NCBI GenBank assembly: GCA_013298985.1
Contig: JAAFJS010000027.1
Coordinates: forward strand, 1 to 38,296
DNA: 38,296 nucleotides
Direction of reading: 5' to 3'
From: Cytophagales bacterium
GTDB taxonomy: Bacteria; Bacteroidota; Bacteroidia; Cytophagales; Thermoflexibacteraceae
Under the pieces are notes generated by a model that saw nothing but the letters and a program-made list of their open reading frames with translations, had not been told where the DNA came from and ran no database searches. The translations under genes were made by a program, and so were the position numbers. How positions within the stretch are numbered: the stretch's first letter is position 1; every line of letters starts with the position of its first letter. Shown here one piece after another: positions 15,212-23,403 of the stretch.

Positions 15212-15299
15212 CCATTCAACTATCTAACTATCTAACTATCAAACCATTAAAAAAACTATCTAACAATCAACAATTTAACCATAAAACCATTTAACAACA
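15212..15299 (+). other. G-free leader tract with AACTATCT repeats
   Basis: No G occurs for 88 bases on the plus strand. Inside it an 8 bp unit close to AACTATCT repeats imperfectly at 15216-15240 and recurs near 15256-15270. It ends 8 bp before the odhB ATG, so it is probably the unstructured leader of that mRNA. Confidence 0.7.
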
Positions 15300-15307
15300 G
15301 ATATTAA

Positions 15308-16849
15308 ATGATAGAAATGAAAGTGCCTGCCGTAGGCGAATCCGTAACAGAAGTAACCATTTCCAATTGGTTCAAAAAAGACGGCGAATACGTAAATGCA
15401 GAAGAAATCTTATGCGAATTGGAGTCTGACAAGGCGACCTTTGAGCTGCCCGCCGAAACATCGGGGATGCTGCGCCACATTGCCCAAAAAGGTGATACAC
15501 TGGCGATTGGGGCAATTATTTGTAAGATAGAAACGACTGATAATCAAGCAAAAACAACAAAAACCAATACTCCTCCGCCCCCTGTGGCTGAGGTCAAAAA
15601 CGAAGCAAAAATGGAAACAAAAACCGAATTGATGACCGTTCCGCCAGTAGGCGAGTCGATTACAGAAGTTACACTCTCTAATTGGACAAAAAAAGATGGC
15701 GATTATGTAAAAATGGACGAAGTTTTATGCGAATTGGAGTCCGATAAGGCAACTTTTGAGCTTCCTTCCAAGGCGGAAGGCATTTTGCGCCACATCGCCA
15801 AAGCTGGTGATGTGCTGGCAATAGGAAGCCCAATATGCAAGATAGAAGTAGGTGCAAGCGCAAGCAGTACGCCCACTACCGTAACGCCATCTGCGAAGGA
15901 AGAGCCTAAAAAAGAGGAAGTGAAAACCGTAGAAAACAAGGACAGCTACGCTACGGGTACGCCTTCGCCTGCCGCCTCGAAGATTTTGTCGGAAAAGGGC
16001 ATCAATCCACAAGAAATCAAAGGCACAGGCAAGGACGGCAGAATCACCAAAGAAGACGCTGTAAATGCCAACCCAAAACCAGAGGAAAAAGCCGCTACTC
16101 CTGTGGTAAAAACTGAAACGCCTGCCGTAATAGCAGTACCATCGGGCGGCAGAAATTCGAGAAGGGAAAAAATGACTCCTTTGCGTAAGACTGTGGCACG
16201 CCGCTTGGTTGCAGTGAAAAATGAAACTGCTATGCTCACTACCTTCAACGAGGTGAATATGGAAGCGATTATGAGCCTCAGAGCCAAATACAAAGACGCT
16301 TTCAAGGAAAAATTCCAAGTAGGTTTGGGCTTCATGTCCTTCTTTGCGAAGGCGGTTTGTATTGCTTTGCAAGAGTTTCCTGCGGTAAATGCGAGCATTG
16401 ATGGCGACGAAATCTTGTATAACGATTTTGTAGATATTTCCATTGCCGTTTCTGCGCCCAAGGGCTTGGTCGTGCCAGTGATTCGCAATGCAGAATCTTT
16501 GGGCTTGGCAGACATCGAGAAAGAAGTGTTGCGCTTGGCGGGCAAAGCAAGAGATAACAAGTTGAGTATCCCAGAGATGACAGGCGGCACATTCACTATT
16601 ACAAACGGTGGCGTATTCGGCTCGCTTATGTCCACGCCTATCATCAATGCGCCCCAATCGGCAATTCTTGGTATGCACAATATCGTAGAACGCCCCATTG
16701 CGCTCAATGGTCAGGTAGTGATTAAGCCCATGATGTACGTGGCACTTTCCTACGACCATAGAATTATAGATGGCAGAGAATCAGTGAGTTTCTTGGTAAG
16801 AGTGAAGCAACTTTTAGAAGACCCAGCAAGAATGTTGTTAGGAATGTAA
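15308..16849 (+). CDS. odhB: 2-oxoglutarate dehydrogenase E2 (dihydrolipoyl succinyltransferase) with two lipoyl domains
   Basis: Transfers the succinyl group from E1-bound lipoamide to CoA in the TCA cycle; cytoplasmic core of the complex. 513 residues: lipoyl domain 1 (1-75, Lys42 in ESDKATF), lipoyl domain 2 (about 108-180, Lys147 in the same motif), a Pro/Lys/Glu-rich linker, the E3-binding domain (about 217-253, [20 protein letters not shown]), then the catalytic domain from about 288 with [12 protein letters not shown] (His484, Asp488). The VGES start of each lipoyl domain favours the succinyl over the acetyl enzyme. Typical OdhB/SucB has one lipoyl domain. No sucA or lpd is adjacent. 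A perfect hairpin follows the stop. Confidence 0.9.
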   Translation: MIEMKVPAVGESVTEVTISNWFKKDGEYVNAEEILCELESDKATFELPAETSGMLRHIAQKGDTLAIGAIICKIETTDNQAKTTKTNTPPPPVAEVKNEAKMETKTELMTVPPVGESITEVTLSNWTKKDGDYVKMDEVLCELESDKATFELPSKAEGILRHIAKAGDVLAIGSPICKIEVGASASSTPTTVTPSAKEEPKKEEVKTVENKDSYATGTPSPAASKILSEKGINPQEIKGTGKDGRITKEDAVNANPKPEEKAATPVVKTETPAVIAVPSGGRNSRREKMTPLRKTVARRLVAVKNETAMLTTFNEVNMEAIMSLRAKYKDAFKEKFQVGLGFMSFFAKAVCIALQEFPAVNASIDGDEILYNDFVDISIAVSAPKGLVVPVIRNAESLGLADIEKEVLRLAGKARDNKLSIPEMTGGTFTITNGGVFGSLMSTPIINAPQSAILGMHNIVERPIALNGQVVIKPMMYVALSYDHRIIDGRESVSFLVRVKQLLEDPARMLLGM

Positions 16850-16856
16850 AATAGCT

Positions 16857-16889
16857 AAACCTGTCAGGTTTTCGAGACCTGACAGGTTT
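16857..16889 (+). terminator. Hairpin after odhB, also a REP-like repeat
   Basis: Perfect 13 bp arms (AAACCTGTCAGGT at 16857-16869 and ACCTGACAGGTTT at 16877-16889) with a 7-nt loop, 8 bp after the odhB stop. It is followed by only one extra T before ACAG. The arm sequence shares CTGTCAGGTTTT with the inverted repeats at 28662 and 28902. Confidence 0.65.
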
Positions 16890-16962
16890 TACAGTAGTTT
16901 TAATAACTTTCTTTTCCAAAAAACATACACTCTCAAAAAGAAAAGATATAATTTTTTTTCAT

Positions 16963-16970
16963 TAGTTTTG
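16963..16970 (+). promoter_or_regulatory. Possible -7 element TAGTTTTG before the 961-residue protein gene
   Basis: Matches TAnnTTTG and sits 23 bp before the ATG at 16994; no -33 TTTG at the right distance. Weak. Confidence 0.3.
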
Positions 16971-16993
16971 TTTTGATTCAAACCAAAAAACAC

Positions 16994-19879
16994 ATGAAAA
17001 AACAATCTTTCAACACTATTTTCGCCCTTTTTAGCTTCCTCTGCTTACATTTCAATGCTTCCGTTTTTGCCCAACTCCCTGATATGCAGCAAAATCCGCC
17101 TTCGCAAAGGTGGAAACAACTCAATACGCCTAACTTTCGCGTTATCTATCCTACCAATATGGAAAATGACGCGCAGAGAACAGCCAATACCTTAGAACAT
17201 ATTTATAAAGTGGAGGGTGCAAGTTTGGAACGTAACCCCAAGCCTATCAGCATCTTACTGCAAAACCAAAACGCCATTTCTAATGCTTTTGTAACCATTG
17301 TGCCGCGCAGGTCTGAGTTTTTTACCATGCCTTCCCAAGATTACAATTTTATTGGCACAAATGATTGGCTTAACTTGCTGATGATACACGAGTTTCGCCA
17401 TGTAGTGCAGTACGAAAAAAGCAAAACAGGTTTTAATAAATTCGTGTATAAAATTTTTGGGAATTTGGCTTTGGGTGGGCTTGGCGCGGTTTCCGTTCCG
17501 AATTGGTTTTGGGAAGGCGACGCAGTAGGCATGGAAACGGCTCTTTCTCCAAGTGGCAGAGGTAGAATCCCCAATTTTGATTTGCTCTACCGCACTAATT
17601 TACTGGAAAGAGGCGCATTTACTTACAACAAATCGCACTTGCGTTCACTGAAAAATCAAATCCCTAATCACTATGTACTTGGTTATCTGTTTACTACGCA
17701 CCTACGCCAGCAAACACAAAACGGCAAAATCTGGTCGCCTATCGTTGGGCGTGCCTTTGGGCAGTCCATCATTCCCTTTACTTTTTCTAATTCTATCAAA
17801 AAATTTTCAGGGAAATATGTGGTCAAAACATATCAATCCATGAATCAATCTTTGGACAGTATGTGGCGCAAACAAATCCAAAACCTGCCAATCACAGAAG
17901 CAACAGTTTTAAACCAAAGAAAATCCAAGGTTTATACAGATTATCAATTCCCCCAATACCTCAGTGATGGAAGCGTAATAGCCTTAAAATCAGGCTTGGG
18001 CGATATACAAACGCTGGTCAAAATAGACAAAAATGGCAAGGAAAAAAAGCTGTTTACCGTAGGAATTTTTGCTGACCAAGTGATGCTTTCTGTCGCACAA
18101 AACAAAGTCATTTGGACGGAATTTGAGTTTGACCCACGCTGGCAAATGCGTTCGTACAGAGTCATCAAGCTCTATGATATTGATAATCAAAAACTAAAAG
18201 TATTAAAAAGAAAAACTCGTTTATCTGCTTCTGCGCTTTCCCCTGATGCCAAAATGGTCGTTTCCATTGACAACCAAACGGACGGAAAAATGGAGTTGGT
18301 TATCTTAGATGCCACCACAGGCGCAGAAATCAAGCGTTTTGAAAACCCTGAAAATCAATATATTGGAATGCCTCGCTTCGCAGATGATGGCAAGGAAATT
18401 ATTTTTTTGAAAACGGATAAACAGCAAGGCAAAACCATTGCGCTTTTGAATATAGAAACAGGAGAAAGCAAAAATTTACTTCCTTTTGGTACTGAAAATT
18501 TGGGACACCCCGTCAAGGTCAAAAACTTAGTTTATTACAATTCTCCATTTAACGGCATTGATAATATCTATGTACTTGATTTACAGACAAATAAACAATC
18601 AAAAATCACTTCTCGCAAATTTGCCGCCTATAATCCCTGCATTTCTGAAGATGGTAAAATACTCTTATTCAATGACTTTTCCAAAGATGGAATGGACATA
18701 GCATCAATGCCTTTGAATCCCGAAAACTGGACTGAACTTGGAAAAGTGCAAGACAGAAATACTTATTACTACAAAACCTGGGTGGAACAGGAAGGCAACA
18801 GCCAAATCCTAAAAAATGTACCCAATACACCTTGGAAACCAGAAACTTATAGCAAAGTAGCAGGGCTTTTTAATGTGTATAGTTGGTCGCCACTCTTAGA
18901 TGCCAATACGCCCGAAAAACTGCAAGTAGGTCTTTTTTCACAGAATATTTTGAGTACCATGCAGGCGAGCGCGGGTTATGAGTACAATGCCAACGAGCAA
19001 ATAGGAAATGTTTTTGCCAAAATGAGTTATCAGGGCTGGTTTCCCATGCTCGACTTGGGCGTGCGCTATGGGGGAAGGTCTGGCACTGGGCGCATTACCA
19101 ATCCACAAACCAATCAGACACAGACTGTTAGCCTAAATTGGGAAGAAACCGTACTGGACGCGGGCTTGCGCGTGCCTTTGATTTTGACCAATTCCAAATA
19201 CCGCAGAAACCTATTTTTTAGCCTTACAAGTTCCTATCGGAGCATAGCCAATTTTAATCGCAGAGAGTTCACAAACAGACAGTTAGGGACTATGAGCTAC
19301 GGCATAGCCTACCGCAGCGTATTAAAAGTAGCAGCGAGGGATTTAGCCCCCAAATTTGGGATTATCCTAAACGGAAGCTATCATAGTACCCCTTTTGGAG
19401 GGAATTTTAGTGGGAAACTTTGGGGCGCGCAAGGACGTGTTTACTTGCCAAGTTTTGCCAAACATCACTCCCTAAGTTTGCGTGGGGGCGTACAGTTCCA
19501 GCAAAATACGCAAGGAAGTTACTATTTTTCCAGCCCACTTTTATTTACACGTGGGTATGGCTACCAAAATCACGACAGGCTTGCCAATGCCTCTGTGGAG
19601 TACCGCTTCCCACTTTTTTACCCTGATTTTGCGGTGGGACCTTTGCTAAATATCCAGCGAGTGAAAGGCGCAATTCTTTACGATTTTGGGCAGGGCTACG
19701 ACCAGCTTATTCCCAATCCTAAAACAACTAACTATCAGTCTATTAGCGCGGAATTGGGATTTGACTTGAACTTTTTGCGACTAAACTTTATCCGTTTTGA
19801 TATGGGCATTAGGGCAACTTACTTGCCTGATACACAAGAAATTATCCCAAGCATAGTGATTGGGCAGATTGGGTTTTAG
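16994..19879 (+). CDS. Zincin, beta-propeller and BamA-like barrel multidomain outer-membrane protein
   Basis: 961 residues from the ATG at 16994; an in-frame TTG at 16973 would add seven. Signal peptide at about 1-26 (TIFALFSFLCLHFNASVFAQ). Residues about 30-270 form a peptidase MA-like gluzincin domain: HEFRHVVQY gives HExxH with His132, Glu133, His136, and WFWEGDAVGMET supplies the third ligand Glu174. Residues about 300-590 carry PD40/TolB-type propeller strands (ALSPDAKMVVSIDNQTDGKM, RFADDGKEIIFLKTD, CISEDGKILLFNDFSKDG). Residues about 630-961 are a beta-barrel resembling the BamA/Omp85 end (LRGGVQFQQN, RGYGYQNHDRLANASVEYRF, ending PSIVIGQIGF). Known family role is unclear; I infer an outer-membrane protease or a substrate-binding relic. 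All zinc ligands are intact. Confidence 0.75.
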   Translation: MKKQSFNTIFALFSFLCLHFNASVFAQLPDMQQNPPSQRWKQLNTPNFRVIYPTNMENDAQRTANTLEHIYKVEGASLERNPKPISILLQNQNAISNAFVTIVPRRSEFFTMPSQDYNFIGTNDWLNLLMIHEFRHVVQYEKSKTGFNKFVYKIFGNLALGGLGAVSVPNWFWEGDAVGMETALSPSGRGRIPNFDLLYRTNLLERGAFTYNKSHLRSLKNQIPNHYVLGYLFTTHLRQQTQNGKIWSPIVGRAFGQSIIPFTFSNSIKKFSGKYVVKTYQSMNQSLDSMWRKQIQNLPITEATVLNQRKSKVYTDYQFPQYLSDGSVIALKSGLGDIQTLVKIDKNGKEKKLFTVGIFADQVMLSVAQNKVIWTEFEFDPRWQMRSYRVIKLYDIDNQKLKVLKRKTRLSASALSPDAKMVVSIDNQTDGKMELVILDATTGAEIKRFENPENQYIGMPRFADDGKEIIFLKTDKQQGKTIALLNIETGESKNLLPFGTENLGHPVKVKNLVYYNSPFNGIDNIYVLDLQTNKQSKITSRKFAAYNPCISEDGKILLFNDFSKDGMDIASMPLNPENWTELGKVQDRNTYYYKTWVEQEGNSQILKNVPNTPWKPETYSKVAGLFNVYSWSPLLDANTPEKLQVGLFSQNILSTMQASAGYEYNANEQIGNVFAKMSYQGWFPMLDLGVRYGGRSGTGRITNPQTNQTQTVSLNWEETVLDAGLRVPLILTNSKYRRNLFFSLTSSYRSIANFNRREFTNRQLGTMSYGIAYRSVLKVAARDLAPKFGIILNGSYHSTPFGGNFSGKLWGAQGRVYLPSFAKHHSLSLRGGVQFQQNTQGSYYFSSPLLFTRGYGYQNHDRLANASVEYRFPLFYPDFAVGPLLNIQRVKGAILYDFGQGYDQLIPNPKTTNYQSISAELGFDLNFLRLNFIRFDMGIRATYLPDTQEIIPSIVIGQIGF

Positions 19880-19948
19880 CCTTAGATTTTACAAAGAATT
19901 GTCCTCATATTTTTTTCATAAAAAGACTGAGATAAATAGAAATCCAAT

Positions 19949-19956
19949 TATTTTTG
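19949..19956 (+). promoter_or_regulatory. Possible -7 element TATTTTTG before fabG
   Basis: TAnnTTTG match 26 bp before the ATG at 19983, without a visible -33 TTTG. Confidence 0.35.
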
Positions 19957-19982
19957 TCAAACAATCTTAATCAAAATAAATC

Positions 19983-20720
19983 ATGCGTTTACAAAATAGA
20001 GTAGCCATCATCACAGGTGGCGCAAGGGGAATAGGCAAAGCCGCCGCAGAACTTTTTTGCAAGGAAGGCGCAAAAGTTATCATTTGGGACTTGCTCGACA
20101 TGGGCGAGGCAACCGCCCAAGCGTTAAAAGCGGAGGGCTTTTCGTGTGAGTTTCAAAAAATTTCGACGACTGACGTAGAAGCTATCGAGGCAGCAATCAA
20201 AGACATCGCGACGCGCTACGGAAAAATAGATATTTTGATAAACAATGCGGGCATTACCAGAGATAAAACCTTGCAAAAAATGACGCACCAAGAGTGGCAG
20301 CAAGTAGTAGATGTAAACCTGACAGGCGTTTTTAACTGTACCAAAGCCGTAGTGCCGCAGATGGTAGAGCAAAAATATGGGCGAATCATCTGCACGTCCT
20401 CGGTGGTAGGCGTGCATGGAAACTTTGGGCAAACCAATTACGCCGCTACAAAAGCAGGCGTGATTGCCATGTGCCGCACTTGGGCAAAAGAATTGGGTAA
20501 ATATAATATCACTTCCAATGCCGTTGCGCCAGGATTTATCAGAACTGATATGACAGATGCCATGCCCGACGAAGTGAGGCAGGCAACCATCAACACGATT
20601 CCTGTCCGCCGCATGGGAGAGGGTATCGACATTGCCAATGCGTACCTTTTTCTTGCTTCGGAGGAGGCTTCCTTCGTCAATGGGCAGGTGATAGGTGTAA
20701 ATGGCGGGCAGGCAAGTTAA
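19983..20720 (+). CDS. FabG-like short-chain dehydrogenase (3-oxoacyl-ACP reductase type)
   Basis: A 245-residue classical SDR that reduces a beta-keto acyl thioester with NADPH. TGGARGIG (11-18) is the cofactor glycine motif, LINNAG (85-90) the structural motif, Asn112, Ser140, Tyr153 and Lys157 form the catalytic tetrad (TSSVVGVHGN and QTNYAATKAG), and NAVAPGFIRTDMT completes the family pattern. Length and motifs fit FabG or a PhaB-like acetoacetyl-CoA reductase; sequence alone does not separate them, so I give no symbol. The 3' end overlaps by four bases the end of a type III polyketide synthase gene on the other strand. Genomic fabG normally sits with acpP and fabF, so this is likely a second, specialised copy. 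Confidence 0.85.
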   Translation: MRLQNRVAIITGGARGIGKAAAELFCKEGAKVIIWDLLDMGEATAQALKAEGFSCEFQKISTTDVEAIEAAIKDIATRYGKIDILINNAGITRDKTLQKMTHQEWQQVVDVNLTGVFNCTKAVVPQMVEQKYGRIICTSSVVGVHGNFGQTNYAATKAGVIAMCRTWAKELGKYNITSNAVAPGFIRTDMTDAMPDEVRQATINTIPVRRMGEGIDIANAYLFLASEEASFVNGQVIGVNGGQAS

Positions 20721-21817
20721 GCATACAATTTCATCAAAGCCGATTCTACGGTCAGCCCAGGTCCGAAAGCCATACTCAAAATATGGCTTTCTTTTTTCGA
20801 GGGCTGAAAATTATCCCAAATATTTTTGAGGACAAACGGCACTGTTGCAGAGGACATATTGCCAAAATTACGCAAGATTTCGTAGGCGTATTTGTTTTGC
20901 TCGGCAGAAATTTTCAAACATTTTTCAGCCGTTTCCAAGATTTTTCTGCCGCCAGGGTGAATCGCAAAGCAATCAATCTCCTCAAACTTCAAATTTATTT
21001 TTTGTAACAACCTGTCCGTCAGTTCATTCATTTTGCTTTCCAACAAATGAGGAACATAGGAAGATAGTTTCATTTCAAACCCGAAATCGCGCACAAACCA
21101 CGCCATGTCCTGCTTGCCTTCCGTCGCCAAATCGCAGTGAAAAGCCTCCAAACTAATTGCCTTGCTGTTATTTCTTTCTGATTCGACCAGTATTGCCGCC
21201 GCACCGTCTGCAAAAATAGCATTGGCGAGCAAGTGGTCGTCTGTATTTTCCTTCTGAAAGTGAATCGTACAAAGCTCTACATCTACGATTAAAACTTTGG
21301 AAACAGGATTTGCCCTGCAAATCGCATCAGCTACTTTTAAGGCATTAAAAGCGGCATAGCACCCCATAAAATTAATGGCAATGCGCTGTGTATGAGGAGA
21401 TAAGCCCAGTTTTTCTATCAATTCTATGTCCAGCCCTGGCGCGTACATACCTGTACAGCTAACCGTAATGAGGTGCGTGATTTGAGGGATTAATGCTTTG
21501 TTTGGGAGGCATTGATGGCAGGATTCGATTGCCAGATTAATGGCGTGTTTTTCATACAATTTCATGCGCTGGGCAGTGGTGGGGAAAGGTTCTAAAAACG
21601 CATTGTCAGGAAAAAAACTAAAATCAGCAAATTTGTTGTAATCCTCAATGACCGAATGTCTAAAATCAATGGCTGTAGCCTTATAAATCATACGCAAACG
21701 CCGTTCTGCTACTGCGTCCATGTCAAGTGCTTTTGCCATAAATTGAGAAATTTGTGCTTGCGCGATGCGCGTGGGAGGATTTGCTGTGCCAATGGCAGTA
21801 ATATAAGATTTCGTCAT
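20717..21817 (-). CDS. Type III polyketide synthase (chalcone synthase-like)
   Basis: Homodimeric ketosynthase that extends an acyl-CoA starter with malonyl-CoA and cyclises the product, acting without an acyl carrier protein. The 366-residue length is typical. The catalytic triad is intact: Cys153 in NFMGCYAAFNAL, His287 in AIHPGGRKILE, Asn320 in NFGNMSSATVPFVL. The conserved ending FGPGLTVESALM is also present. The natural product cannot be read from sequence; bacterial relatives make alkylresorcinols, alkylpyrones or naphthalene-type precursors. Neighbours usual for such clusters (methyltransferase, FAD hydroxylase) are missing; only the convergent SDR gene is adjacent. The start ATG at 21817 has no better alternative. 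Confidence 0.92.
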   Translation of the reverse strand: MTKSYITAIGTANPPTRIAQAQISQFMAKALDMDAVAERRLRMIYKATAIDFRHSVIEDYNKFADFSFFPDNAFLEPFPTTAQRMKLYEKHAINLAIESCHQCLPNKALIPQITHLITVSCTGMYAPGLDIELIEKLGLSPHTQRIAINFMGCYAAFNALKVADAICRANPVSKVLIVDVELCTIHFQKENTDDHLLANAIFADGAAAILVESERNNSKAISLEAFHCDLATEGKQDMAWFVRDFGFEMKLSSYVPHLLESKMNELTDRLLQKINLKFEEIDCFAIHPGGRKILETAEKCLKISAEQNKYAYEILRNFGNMSSATVPFVLKNIWDNFQPSKKESHILSMAFGPGLTVESALMKLYA

Positions 21818-21888
21818 TTTGAATTGTCAATAAAATAATATTAATTTGGGTGTTGAAAAATAGTGAGCAGTTTAATTTTTAAATACAA

Positions 21889-22425
21889 ATGAAAATGTAT
21901 AATCTTTTGAAAATCAGTTTATTGGTAAGTTTTTTTGGGGGGTTGATGTCTTGCGTTACACAAAAAACAGTAACTAATTTGCCTCAAAATACAAATTTTA
22001 ATGATGACTTGAGCAAATACAGGATAAAATTTGATGAAAGTACGCTAAAAATAACCAATGTGGAAGGAAAAAACCAACTTCCACCAAGTGCCTCGCTGAA
22101 TCCTCCGCTGTACAGCATGAATGAGCAGTTGGACACACTGACAGAAAGGATAGCCGAAGGGAATAGAACTTTTACCATCAAAGGTTATCGCGTGCAGGCA
22201 TTTTCGGGTTTGCAAAGAAAGGAAGCAGAAATTATCATTGCAGATTTAAAAAAACTCATGCCCGACAAAACCGTCGATTTGGAATATGCCCAGCCCAATT
22301 ACAAGGTCAAAGTGGGCAGTTTTCTGAACCGAATAGATGCTTACAATACTTATTATAGAATCAGGGAAGTCTATCCAAATGTTTCGCTAATCTATGAAAA
22401 AATAAAAGTACCGCGCTATCGATAG
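21889..22425 (+). CDS. SPOR-domain lipoprotein
   Basis: 178 residues. The signal ends in a lipobox (GGLMSC, Cys22), so the mature protein should be lipid-anchored, in Bacteroidota usually to the inner leaflet of the outer membrane. The ATG at 21889 is followed by a second ATG two codons later. Residues about 98-172 form a SPOR domain (FTIKGYRVQAFSGLQRKEAE, LEYAQPNYKVKVGSFLNRID, then AYNTYYRIREVYPNVSLI), which binds peptidoglycan denuded of stem peptides at division sites. Likely role: division or cell wall turnover. The region between lipobox and SPOR is short and probably disordered. It is divergent from the polyketide synthase gene, 71 bp apart. Confidence 0.85.
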   Translation: MKMYNLLKISLLVSFFGGLMSCVTQKTVTNLPQNTNFNDDLSKYRIKFDESTLKITNVEGKNQLPPSASLNPPLYSMNEQLDTLTERIAEGNRTFTIKGYRVQAFSGLQRKEAEIIIADLKKLMPDKTVDLEYAQPNYKVKVGSFLNRIDAYNTYYRIREVYPNVSLIYEKIKVPRYR

Positions 22426-22445
22426 GAAGTAAGACAAAATAAAAG

Positions 22446-22453
22446 TACATTTG
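22446..22453 (+). promoter_or_regulatory. Possible -7 element TACATTTG
   Basis: TAnnTTTG match 80 bp before the ATG at 22534; no -33 TTTG found. Confidence 0.3.
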
Positions 22454-22533
22454 CTTTTAGGCGAAGTTACATTCGTCCAATTAATTAGTTAGGTTTTAAA
22501 TTTTTAAAAACTAAAAACAAACAAAGATGAAAG

Positions 22534-23094
22534 ATGAAAACCTATTTATACTTACTCATCATCTTGCTTTTCAGTAGCATCAAGCTACTGGCACAGATTC
22601 CTACTTTCCCAAATCCACAACCTTCCAATTTAGGTGGTTTTGGAAGTAATAGTCAGTCACCTACCCAGCGTAATAGTGGTTTTCCCCAAAACCAAACGAA
22701 TCCCTTGCAAAATCAATCCCAGCAACAGCAACGCCAAATCCAAGCGCAAAATGAAAGGCTCAAACAAGCAATCGGGAATAAAGAACTTCCCCCAGATGTT
22801 TTAGCAGATATTTGGGAAATGGAGAGAGAGGCAAAAAATAGCACAAATTATCACCTACCTTCCTATAAAAACGCCAATGCACAAACTCAGGCTTATTACA
22901 CTGCTTTTGATAAAATAGCAGAAATGTTAGACGGGAAAAAGCCCTTAGAGCTAAAAAAAGCAATTTTTTTGGTGGAAAATGCCTTTTTCAATAACTCCAT
23001 GTCTTGGGAAAAATTCAATAAAACCATTCAAGACAAAGTGCAGCTATGCCTGCAACTCATGAAACAAAAAGGAGTAAAAGATAATAGTAAATAG
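22534..23094 (+). CDS. Unrecognised secreted protein, possibly a short or truncated form
   Basis: 186 residues with a signal peptide (YLYLLIILLFSSIKLLAQ, cleavage near 20). Residues 21-75 are low-complexity and rich in Pro, Asn, Gln and Ser, including a Gln run near 61-67. From about 80 on it is helical: NERLKQAIGNKELPPDVLAD, KIAEMLDGKKPLELKKAIFL, VENAFFNNSMSWEKFNKTIQ. The phrase about an IFLVENAFF helix recalls, from memory only, the N-terminal part of longer secreted Bacteroidota proteins, so this may be a natural short version or a gene cut after residue 186. No continuation in any frame is evident in the following 300 bp. Function unknown. Confidence 0.6.
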   Translation: MKTYLYLLIILLFSSIKLLAQIPTFPNPQPSNLGGFGSNSQSPTQRNSGFPQNQTNPLQNQSQQQQRQIQAQNERLKQAIGNKELPPDVLADIWEMEREAKNSTNYHLPSYKNANAQTQAYYTAFDKIAEMLDGKKPLELKKAIFLVENAFFNNSMSWEKFNKTIQDKVQLCLQLMKQKGVKDNSK

Positions 23095-23403
23095 ATTTTA
23101 AGACAAACTATTTTGGTAGTTAAAAATAGTAAACAAAGTTTGAAAAAAGATGAAATTTAGCTATTATTTTTTTGAGTCTTGATATACATTTTTCCACTAC
23201 TTTTATGGTTTTTATCAATTCAAACGCTGTTTCTATACTATCACTTTCCTAAGCACAATTTTGAGGATTGAATTAGCAACTTTAATACTTGTATTTCTCT
23301 GAGGAAAACAAAAATTAGACTTCTCGCAAAACAAATATTCTCCCCTTCCCCTCTCGACAAGAGAGGGATAGGCTATAAAAAAAGCACTTTTAAAAGAAGT
23401 CTA
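23095..23403. other. Intergenic region between convergent genes
   Basis: 309 bp without a gene. Apart from one hairpin at 23349-23367 I see no structured signal; the sequence is AT-rich with closed frames. Confidence 0.7.
23349..23367. terminator. Small GC-rich hairpin between convergent genes
   Basis: CCCTCTC (23349-23355) and GAGAGGG (23361-23367) pair around a 5-nt loop. It lies 36 bp past the stop of the minus-strand acyltransferase gene (23404). No long T tract on either side, so it may be a repeat rather than a terminator. Confidence 0.4.

Larger units (their letters stand above)
14953..15307. other. Structured intergenic region before odhB
   Basis: The 355 bp gap contains, in order, a cluster of overlapping inverted repeats (about 14978-15086), an AT-rich stretch without recognised signals (15087-15210), and a G-free A/C/T tract (15212-15299) just upstream of the odhB start. 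No TAnnTTTG promoter was found. Confidence 0.75.

Noticed and set aside
15725-16759. Long open frame antisense to odhB (344 codons), with another of 253 codons at 15946-16707
   Set aside because: The plus-strand frame is an unmistakable E2 enzyme. The antisense products show no domain and have compositions expected from reversed coding sequence (many Cys, His, Arg).
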